Shown: positions 7,341-14,015 of the stretch, piece after piece
Layout of the letters: every line of letters starts with the position of its first letter
How positions within the stretch are numbered: the first letter of the stretch is position 1
NCBI GenBank assembly: GCA_039029915.1
Contig: JBCCFD010000048.1
Coordinates: 1 to 27,244 of the forward strand
DNA: 27,244 bases
Source: QQUD01 sp039029915
Lineage (GTDB): Bacteria; Chloroflexota; Anaerolineae; Promineifilales; Promineifilaceae
Direction: 5' to 3'
Notes under the pieces: generated by a model
What the model was told of the DNA's origin: nothing
Seen by the model: the letters and a program-made list of their open reading frames with translations, nothing else
The model's database searches: none
Made by a program: the position numbers and the translations under genes

Positions 7341-8978
7341 TTACCGAACAATCACCTTCACCATCGGCCGCCGCCCTGTTTCAGCATAGAAAAAGCGATT
7401 GAGCGACTCTTCAATGCGGGCGTCAACAGCCTTCTTGCTTTCACCATGAGCTTGAACAACGCTCCTGATATTTTCTTCAGCTTCATCAATTAAATCAGGT
7501 GATTCAGCTAAATTAATAAATCCTTTGGTTACAAACTCTGGTTCGCCAATCACGTCTCCTTTGCCATTGGTCGTTACAACCGCAAAGAAGAAGCCACTTT
7601 GTGATAGCTTGTCTCGATCGCGAACGATTCGCCAGCTAATATCTCCAATGCCAGCCCCATCTACAAAGACGTAGCCGCCCTTCATACGTGGGAGAATATC
7701 TAAACTGTCTTCTGTTAGCTCGAGTGGGGTACCATTTTCAACGACGGCAATGTTTTCTTCTGGGAAAGCAAGTCCCCGTGCTAAAACGGCGTGTTGTTTG
7801 AGATGCCGTAATTCGCCGTGAATGGGTATTAAAAATTTAGGTTTAACTAAGTTGATCAGCAGTTTCATCTCTTCTTGGCTAGCGTGGCCGGAAACGTGCA
7901 CATTGGCGATGTTTTCATATAACACGTTGGCACCCTGCCTAAAAAGCTGGTTGATGGTGCGGTATACAATTTCTTCGTTGCCCGGAATAGCGTGGGCTGA
8001 AAAGACAATCGTGTCCCCTTCTTTCACCTGAAGCCGATTGTGGCGACCGCGAGCTAATCGACCCATAACGGCCGTTGGTTCCCCCTGCGATCCAGTCGCC
8101 ATAATGGTGACCTGACGATCTGAATAATGGTCGATTTCTGAAATATCAACCAGCATGTCATCGTCAATTTCAAGATAGCCTAATCGACGGGCCATTTTGG
8201 TATTTTCACGCATTGAGCGACCGGTAATGGCCAATTTACGGCCGTATTTCGCTGACATATCTGCCACTTGCTGAATGCGCGAAATTAGCGACGCAAAAGA
8301 AGCCACAATAACTCGACCCGGGGCGTCCCTAAATAAATCGTCAAAAGCTCCCTCAATGGCCTGTTCTGTTTGTGTCCAGCCCGGTCGATCGGCATTCGTA
8401 CTGTCAGCGAGCAGGCAAAGAACCCCTCGGGTCGAAAATTCAGCCAGCTTGGCAAAATCAGGGGGCCAGCCGTCAGCGGGTGTGTGGTCAAACTTATAAT
8501 CCCCCGTGTGAACAATCAGCCCTACGGGGGTTGTAATCCCAAAGCCCACGCAATCAGGAATGCTGTGTGCCACGTGGAATGGTTCGATTGTAAATTGACC
8601 AACATCAAATTTGCTACCGGCTTGGATTTCTACGACTTCAACCTCTTCATCGAGACGTGCCTGTCGTAACTTGACTTCGATTAACCCTTTGGTAAGTGGA
8701 GTTGCATAAATAGGGGCGTTGACATCTTGAAGAAAGTAAGGGAGTGCCCCAACATGGTCTTCGTGACCATGTGTAATCAGGATCCCTTTAACGTGATCCA
8801 GTTTGTCCATTAAATAGTTGTAATCAGGAATAATTGTGTCGATTCCCAGCATGTCATTGGCAGGAAACATGATGCCTACATCAATGATTAGAATTTCATC
8901 TTCATATTCGATGACCGTCATGTTTTTGCCGATTTCCCCTAGACCACCTAAGGGAATAATCCGTAATTTTGAATTCAT
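7341..8978 (-). CDS. rnj: Ribonuclease J
   Basis: 545 residues, standard RNase J length. The metallo-beta-lactamase core has H-G-H-E-D-H at 70-75 and H-T-G-D at 157-160. The beta-CASP region includes A-T-G-S-Q-G-E-P, H-V-S-G-H-A-S and P-I-H-G-E, followed by the C-terminal domain. RNase J is a 5'-3' exonuclease and endonuclease central to mRNA decay and rRNA maturation in bacteria lacking the RNase E pathway. The start at 8978 is supported by GGAGG 4 nt upstream of the ATG. It is 48 bp downstream of the PPM phosphatase gene on the same strand and may be co-transcribed. Two ACGGCCGT sites lie within it, one encoding part of G-E-P-T-A-V next to an active-site loop. Confidence 0.95.
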   Translation of the reverse strand: MNSKLRIIPLGGLGEIGKNMTVIEYEDEILIIDVGIMFPANDMLGIDTIIPDYNYLMDKLDHVKGILITHGHEDHVGALPYFLQDVNAPIYATPLTKGLIEVKLRQARLDEEVEVVEIQAGSKFDVGQFTIEPFHVAHSIPDCVGFGITTPVGLIVHTGDYKFDHTPADGWPPDFAKLAEFSTRGVLCLLADSTNADRPGWTQTEQAIEGAFDDLFRDAPGRVIVASFASLISRIQQVADMSAKYGRKLAITGRSMRENTKMARRLGYLEIDDDMLVDISEIDHYSDRQVTIMATGSQGEPTAVMGRLARGRHNRLQVKEGDTIVFSAHAIPGNEEIVYRTINQLFRQGANVLYENIANVHVSGHASQEEMKLLINLVKPKFLIPIHGELRHLKQHAVLARGLAFPEENIAVVENGTPLELTEDSLDILPRMKGGYVFVDGAGIGDISWRIVRDRDKLSQSGFFFAVVTTNGKGDVIGEPEFVTKGFINLAESPDLIDEAEENIRSVVQAHGESKKAVDARIEESLNRFFYAETGRRPMVKVIVR

Positions 8979-9026
8979 TTAGCCTCCAGTCGGCAATGTA
9001 TTTAATTGTTTATGTGGATAATATGG

Positions 9027-9941
9027 TCAGACGCGAAGAAGTGCCCAAACTAGACATATCAAGGCAGTTTGAACGAGGGATAGAAAGGCAGTATATCCCC
9101 AAAGCAAGGACCTGCTTTTTACCCCTGAATGATTTTGGGATTCTTTTTTAGGTTTTGGTTTTGTTTTAAAAACGGCCGTTTTCTGGGGAAAATAATGAAC
9201 AATACCAACTGAGATATTGTCAGATCCACCGCGTTCATTGGCCATACGAATCAGTTTTTGTGAGGCTTCGCTGGGGCTTCCCGATTGGATAACCTGTGCA
9301 ATTTCATCGTCCTCAACATACTTTGTTAATCCATCGGAACAAAGTAGAAGAATATCACCCGATTGAAGCTTAAAATCAAACAAATCAATCTGAGGGTTTG
9401 CCTCAGACCCTAAACTCGAAAGAATTATATTTCCATGGGGATGCTCTTTGGCTTCCTCCTCAGAAATAGCACCTTCTTCAACTAACTTTGCTACTAAACT
9501 TTGATCTTTGGTAATTTGAGAAAACTGGCCGTTTTGCCATAAATATCCTCGGCTATCCCCCACATTCGTGACAAATAGATGAGATTTATAAATGATGGCG
9601 GCCACCATCGTCGTAGCCATACGACTGTTTTCTGTATTTTCAGCAACATATTGGCGCAAGTTAGTATTTGCGATTTGCATCGATTTAACAAGGCGTTGGC
9701 CCCAGTGCAGCTCCGCTTCATTATTTAAATAGCTTTCAATGGTTTGTTCACTGGCGAATCGACTGGCAAAATCACCGGCATCTGCGCCTCCCACTCCATC
9801 GGCTACAATATATAACCACCCATGTTTATCTTCTTCTTCTTCTGTGTTGGGTTGCCAATACGCGACAAAATCTTGATTTGTATCTCGTTTTTGACCGATA
9901 TCGGTGAGGAGAGAGGCTTCAATTTGCCCAATGTTGCTCAT
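9027..9941 (-). CDS. PPM-type Ser/Thr protein phosphatase with C-terminal membrane anchor
   Basis: 304 residues. The PP2C (PrpC/Stp1-type) catalytic domain covers about 1-255, with the metal-binding aspartates in D-T-N-Q-D (near 21), V-A-D-G-V-G-G (near 48), C-S-D-G-L-T and G-G-S-D-N. V-G-D-S-R-G-Y is also present. After a Lys-rich stretch (K-T-K-P-K-P-K-K) comes one hydrophobic segment at about 280-302, so the enzyme is probably tail-anchored with its catalytic domain in the cytoplasm. It would reverse Hanks-type kinase phosphorylation, but no kinase is in the window. No Shine-Dalgarno is present; a strong promoter ends 8 nt before the ATG, so a leaderless message is likely. It lies between an ABC transporter and RNase J on the same strand. 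Confidence 0.9.
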   Translation of the reverse strand: MSNIGQIEASLLTDIGQKRDTNQDFVAYWQPNTEEEEDKHGWLYIVADGVGGADAGDFASRFASEQTIESYLNNEAELHWGQRLVKSMQIANTNLRQYVAENTENSRMATTMVAAIIYKSHLFVTNVGDSRGYLWQNGQFSQITKDQSLVAKLVEEGAISEEEAKEHPHGNIILSSLGSEANPQIDLFDFKLQSGDILLLCSDGLTKYVEDDEIAQVIQSGSPSEASQKLIRMANERGGSDNISVGIVHYFPQKTAVFKTKPKPKKESQNHSGVKSRSLLWGYTAFLSLVQTALICLVWALLRV

Positions 9942-9949
9942 ACAATTGA

Positions 9950-9978
9950 ACTATATACAGAATGGGCCAGTTGGGCAA
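9950..9978 (-). promoter_or_regulatory. Promoter of the PPM phosphatase
   Basis: Minus-strand TTGCCC (9973-9978), 17-nt spacer, TATAGT (9950-9955). Only 8 nt separate the -10 box from the ATG (9939-9941), placing the predicted start at or next to the initiation codon. Confidence 0.55.
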
Positions 9979-10006
9979 GCCTTACTTTGGCTTTAGTGAG
10001 GGATCA

Positions 10007-11302
10007 TTATTCCTCAGCACCAAAAACCGCTAACCGAAAATATTCCTCTGTACGTATAAAAGAGAGCATGGCCGCTTCCTCAGCAGATATGTCGCCGTAT
10101 AAAGCCCGTTCAAATTCTTCACCGGCTACACTCTCTACTTCTTGCCACGTACTCATGACGGGAACAATGCGCAGGGTGGAGATTGTATTCAGCCACACTT
10201 GGCTGCGGGCTGGCGGAAGCCCAGGGTTTAGGAAAATGTCTGACTCGGCAACGGCGCGCAGAGAAGGCACGGTGCGCCCCGAACTAGCGATAATCGTTTG
10301 TCCTTCTGGTGAATTGGCAAATTCGATAAAGGTCCAAGCGGCCTCTTTATTGCCACTCACGGATGAAAGACAATAAGCATCGCTGTGCAAGATGCCTGCG
10401 GCGCTTTCCCCTTGCGGTAAGGGGGCTACGTCCCACTCAAAGGACTCAATCTCACGATAGGATGGTGTGCCCCGGCGGCTGTTGAGAAACATGCCTACCG
10501 TTCCTGCAATAAAGCGGCTTTCACTATCTTGCGACGCTTCAGCAATACGATCCGGAATAACACCATGAACAGTCTGTAGCTCAACAAACCATTCAAAAGC
10601 GGCTAGTGAGGGGGGGCGAGTCAGCGTTAATCTCTTGGGGAACTCGGTATTATCGACAATGGGTGCTTCATTTTGCCAAACAAAGGGAATAAGCCGAAAG
10701 AAAGAGGTGTCTGTTCCTAGGCCATATTGATCAACACGGCCGTTTCCGTTTAAATCCTTAGTGAGGGCAACGGCCGTTTCTAAAAATTCATCCCACGTCC
10801 AATGATCCGATGGATAAGTCAGCTCCGCATCGTCAAATAAATCCATATTATAGTACACTACTAAGCTTGAAATATTTTGTGGGATGCACATTAACTCCCC
10901 TTGCCAGTGAAAAGAGTCCAGCGTAATTGGGTAGAAATCCTCAGGCTGAATCAGGTTGCTACTATCCAATCGCTCGCCGAGCGGTTCCAGTAAGCCACTG
11001 GCTGCAAAGCTACCGTAGCGACGATAGTTCATAAGCGATACATCAGGAGGAGAGCCGGCCGCGTATTCGGTAGCTAGCCGCGTACGATAATCTCTAGGCG
11101 ATGGGATATGGGTTACTTCAACGTCAATATCAGGATGTTTTTCTTCAAATTCAGCCACCAAACTTAAATAAGCATCTCGCTCTGCCGGGTCGCCGAAGAC
11201 CATAAACGTCACAGAATTGCTGGAGCTATTTCCGGAACAGCTAGCCATTAAAATAAGAATAGTAGTGAAAGTCAGTAAGCGCAGATTATTTCTCATAGAC
11301 AT
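10007..11302 (-). CDS. ABC transporter sugar-binding lipoprotein (family 1 solute-binding protein)
   Basis: About 431 residues from the ATG at 11302. A TTG at 11335 would add 11 residues, and an ATG two codons further in is also possible. The signal peptide ends in lipobox L-M-A-S-C. The mature part has the family-1 pattern: V-T-F-M-V-F-G-D-P, E-F-E-E-K-H-P-D-I-D-V, a central D-x-N-G-N-G-R-V-D-Q-Y-G loop and C-terminal W-T-F-I-E-F-A. These proteins capture oligosaccharides or polyols for CUT1 importers. It follows both permease genes, separated from the second by a strong inverted repeat that overlaps the TTG candidate and favours the inner start. The substrate cannot be read from the sequence. 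Confidence 0.9.
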   Translation of the reverse strand: MSMRNNLRLLTFTTILILMASCSGNSSSNSVTFMVFGDPAERDAYLSLVAEFEEKHPDIDVEVTHIPSPRDYRTRLATEYAAGSPPDVSLMNYRRYGSFAASGLLEPLGERLDSSNLIQPEDFYPITLDSFHWQGELMCIPQNISSLVVYYNMDLFDDAELTYPSDHWTWDEFLETAVALTKDLNGNGRVDQYGLGTDTSFFRLIPFVWQNEAPIVDNTEFPKRLTLTRPPSLAAFEWFVELQTVHGVIPDRIAEASQDSESRFIAGTVGMFLNSRRGTPSYREIESFEWDVAPLPQGESAAGILHSDAYCLSSVSGNKEAAWTFIEFANSPEGQTIIASSGRTVPSLRAVAESDIFLNPGLPPARSQVWLNTISTLRIVPVMSTWQEVESVAGEEFERALYGDISAEEAAMLSFIRTEEYFRLAVFGAEE

Positions 11303-11307
11303 TAGTT

Positions 11308-11358
11308 TTTCGTCTGCCTTGATTTGATGGATCAAATTTACCCAAATGACAGACGAAA
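11308..11358 (-). promoter_or_regulatory. Nested inverted repeat before the binding-protein gene
   Basis: Outer arms TTTCGTCTG (11308-11316) and CAGACGAAA (11350-11358) enclose an inner palindrome ATTTGAT-GG-ATCAAAT (11322-11337). In the minus-strand transcript this would form a stable stem ending a few nt before the ATG at 11302. It could set binding-protein versus permease levels by mRNA processing or stability, or be a regulator site. The function is inferred. Confidence 0.5.
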
Positions 11359-11386
11359 CCTCAAGTTCTGTCCATTTTAATAGCCA

Positions 11387-12220
11387 TCATTTTATGCCGG
11401 ACAGAACATTAGGGTTTATATTGCGAAATAAAGGCAAGATGATGATGAATAGCACAAGCGGAACGGCCGTTACAAGGACAGACCCCGTCATCAAAAGTGG
11501 CCAATCTGAACGATTCAGCTGCTGTAGAAGCTGTAGGGCAAGGGGAAGCGTATATTTGCTTTGGTCGCTCAAATAGAGCAGAGGGCTATTAAAATCACCC
11601 CAGTAAAGAATAAAAGATAGAATACCGACGCCGAGGGTGGTGCTGTAAATTTGGGGCATCCCGATATAACGCCAGCTTTCAAACACGGTTGCCCCTTCCA
11701 ATCTTGACGCTTCAAAAATTGGTTTTGAGATGCGCCGGAACGCTCGGTAGTACATCAATACGAAAAAGGGTGAGCTGCCCATGAAGGCGGGCAGAATTAG
11801 GGCTAGGCGCGTGTCTAAGATGCCAAGCCAGCGGTAGAGCATAAAGCGCGTTGTCCAGAGCGCGATGCTGGGCACCATCAGAATAAGCAGGGAGAGTGTG
11901 ATGAGCCGTTTTTGCCGGGCATCAGGCAGTTGAGACATCGCAAAGCCGGCCCACGAACTGGTCATGATGGTGATAGGCACGGCCGTTATCACCACAAGTA
12001 ATGAGTTCAGCAAAAATCGACCAAACGGTACTATCTGCCATATACGGCCGTAATTTTCTAAAGTGACGGGATCTGGAATAAGTCGAAAAGTCGTGGGTAG
12101 TGGCACACCAGGCGCCATTAATGACGCCATCAGCATCCAAAAGATTGGAATCAGAAAAACGGCCGTTAAGAGCAAGCGCAATAAGAAACGGCCGTTGGCG
12201 TGTCTTTGACTATAAAACAT
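11387..12220 (-). CDS. Carbohydrate ABC transporter permease (MalG/CUT1 type)
   Basis: 277 residues with six hydrophobic segments. The cytoplasmic EAA loop reads E-A-S-R-L-E-G-A-T...I-G-M-P-Q-I near the middle of the C-terminal half, the site that contacts the ATPase. The ATG at 12220 is chosen because GAGG lies 8 nt upstream. It overlaps the stop codon of the preceding permease by 11 nt, a typical coupled arrangement; a TTG at 12241 would add seven residues. It forms the membrane channel with the neighbouring permease. Five ACGGCCGT sites fall in this short gene, the highest density in the window. Confidence 0.9.
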   Translation of the reverse strand: MFYSQRHANGRFLLRLLLTAVFLIPIFWMLMASLMAPGVPLPTTFRLIPDPVTLENYGRIWQIVPFGRFLLNSLLVVITAVPITIMTSSWAGFAMSQLPDARQKRLITLSLLILMVPSIALWTTRFMLYRWLGILDTRLALILPAFMGSSPFFVLMYYRAFRRISKPIFEASRLEGATVFESWRYIGMPQIYSTTLGVGILSFILYWGDFNSPLLYLSDQSKYTLPLALQLLQQLNRSDWPLLMTGSVLVTAVPLVLFIIILPLFRNINPNVLSGIK

Positions 12221-13115
12221 AGAGTGCCTCAGACGGACCAACCTGCCATTGCCGTGCTAGTAAATAAACAATCAAGATAATTAAACCGGTTATTAAATAG
12301 AGCACCCACAGCGCCGCACTTGCTGACCCAAAAAAGAGCAGGTCAAATCCCTGTTCATAGATAAACTGAGGCAGCGTGTAGCTGGCATAATAAGGCCCAC
12401 CCTGTGTGGTGAATAAGATGGTAGTAAAGCTGTTCTGAAGTGTTAAGGCGATATCTCTGAAAATGAGGATAAGTAATATGGGTGCAAATATAGGTAGCTG
12501 GATGAGCCAGAACTGTTGCCAAGTTGATGCACCATCAATTTGCGCTGCTTCGTCAATTGATGGCGGCATATCGCTGAGGGCCGCTAAGCTGACAATAAAG
12601 CCTTCCCCAATTTGCCACAGCGATATGAGCGCCAAGGCTGGTTTTGCCCAGAGCGGGTCTGCTAGCCAAGCTGGAGTGAACAACCCGATACTTTGCAATA
12701 GCAAATTGAGTGGGCCTGAAAGCGGGTTGAAAATCCAGATCCAAGCTAGGGCATAGGCTGCGCCCGGTATAATGCTCGGTAGGAAAATAATGGCTCGGAA
12801 GGCGTTCAGAAAACGGCCGTTTTTTTGCAAAAGTCGCGCCATCAGAAATGCACCAAATACACGTAATGGCACAGGTAACAGCACCAGCGCCACCGAATTC
12901 TGTATACTTAAGTTAAACAATTCATCGTTGTAGGCCAATATAAAATTCAGATTACCAACCCAAACAGGTGCCGATAAACCATCGTAGCGAAAAAATGCGA
13001 TTCCAAAAGAAAGCAGTGCTGGGATAATGACTAAAAGGAAAATACCAAAAAGGTACGGCAGCAAAAATAGATTAAGTTGAGTTTTATAGCTCAATTGGAA
13101 CTTTTTGAAATTCAT
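12210..13115 (-). CDS. Carbohydrate ABC transporter permease (MalF/CUT1 type)
   Basis: 301 residues from the ATG at 13115. A TTG at 13145 would add ten. Six hydrophobic helices, with the EAA loop E-A-A-Q-I-D-G-A-S...I-Q-L-P-I-F-A-P, characteristic of the first CUT1 permease. The inner ATG is favoured because TAAAAT (13124-13129) lies 8 nt before it and no Shine-Dalgarno is present, the same arrangement as at the PPM phosphatase. The transporter unit is permease - permease - binding protein. No ATP-binding subunit is encoded nearby, so a shared MsmK/MalK-type ATPase elsewhere is inferred, as is common for CUT1 systems. Confidence 0.9.
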   Translation of the reverse strand: MNFKKFQLSYKTQLNLFLLPYLFGIFLLVIIPALLSFGIAFFRYDGLSAPVWVGNLNFILAYNDELFNLSIQNSVALVLLPVPLRVFGAFLMARLLQKNGRFLNAFRAIIFLPSIIPGAAYALAWIWIFNPLSGPLNLLLQSIGLFTPAWLADPLWAKPALALISLWQIGEGFIVSLAALSDMPPSIDEAAQIDGASTWQQFWLIQLPIFAPILLILIFRDIALTLQNSFTTILFTTQGGPYYASYTLPQFIYEQGFDLLFFGSASAALWVLYLITGLIILIVYLLARQWQVGPSEALYVL

Positions 13116-13251
13116 ATCAACTAATTTTACAAAATCGGGAACCAAAACGCTTGATTTGGCGTCTAATAAACAGATATCGATATCTTTTATAGTGTAAAAA
13201 CGAAAAACTATTTAATAAGAGATTGTTTTTACGAACCTTGTGGAGAAAAAT

Positions 13252-13953
13252 ATGCAGAAAAAAGCGATCATTTATCTATTATTTGCCCTTTTATTGTTTG
13301 CCTGTTCACCGCAGGTAGAATCTAGTCCAGTAACGAATGATGAACCTGTTGAAAATGAAGAAGTTGTTGAGCCTATTGCTTCTGGGGAGGAAACGGCCGT
13401 TGACGACAGCGAACCCGAAATTAGCGCTCCTGAACCAGATGAAAATGAAGCGATGGATAATGAATTAATGAATGAGAATAGTGAAGAAGATGCCCCAATA
13501 ATCCCTGAAGAAACCCCCGCTATTTCGCGAGACAATATTGCAGCAGGTGCCCAAGAGCAAAAATCAGAGCCTGTGGTCGTTGATCTTGGCGAACTTGTTA
13601 ATCCTGAACCCAGTGATGACGAACCCATCGAACAACCAGCACCTGGAATCCCCGGTGGCACAGCGAAGTTAGTTGAGGATGTTCGCTTAGATTTAAGTAA
13701 CAAATTAAATGTTGATGTTGCGTCCATCGAAACAGTTTCTGTTGAAGAGGTCATGTGGCGAGATAGCAGTCTAGGGTGTCCCGTTGCGGGAATGAGCTAT
13801 TTACAGGTCCTAACCTCTGGATTTAGAATTATCCTCGAAGTGGATAGTCAAACGTATTCTTATCATTCAAAAGACACCAATAATTTTATTTTATGTGAGA
13901 ATCCACAATCACCAGCACCTTCTCAGCCCGGAAATGGGTTGGGCGACACATAA
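13252..13953 (+). CDS. Acidic lipoprotein with SLGCP-type C-terminal domain
   Basis: 233 residues from the ATG at 13252, chosen because GGAG lies 7 nt upstream; a GTG at 13240 contains that site and is unlikely. The signal peptide ends in lipobox L-F-A-C. Residues 20-145 are a low-complexity, strongly acidic linker rich in Glu, Asp, Pro and Ser. Residues 150-225 form a compact domain with L-D-L-S-N-K-L, V-E-E-V-M-W-R-D, S-L-G-C-P-V-A-G-M-S-Y and Y-S-Y-H-S-K, ending in a second Cys (L-C-E-N) that could pair with the first. Similar domains are common in Chloroflexota and cyanobacterial secreted proteins but have no known function. It is divergent from the transporter operon. Confidence 0.75.
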   Translation: MQKKAIIYLLFALLLFACSPQVESSPVTNDEPVENEEVVEPIASGEETAVDDSEPEISAPEPDENEAMDNELMNENSEEDAPIIPEETPAISRDNIAAGAQEQKSEPVVVDLGELVNPEPSDDEPIEQPAPGIPGGTAKLVEDVRLDLSNKLNVDVASIETVSVEEVMWRDSSLGCPVAGMSYLQVLTSGFRIILEVDSQTYSYHSKDTNNFILCENPQSPAPSQPGNGLGDT

Positions 13954-13967
13954 TTGAATGAGGCAAT

Positions 13968-14001
13968 AAAAAAGGGGCTTGACTAATCAAGCCCCTTTTT
14001 T
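13968..14001. terminator. Bidirectional intrinsic terminator
   Basis: Perfect stem GGGGCTTGA-CTAA-TCAAGCCCC flanked by six A and six T. It serves both the plus-strand acidic lipoprotein and the convergent minus-strand secreted protein ending at 14016. Confidence 0.92.
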
Positions 14002-14015
14002 GTTGCGCTTAGGAA

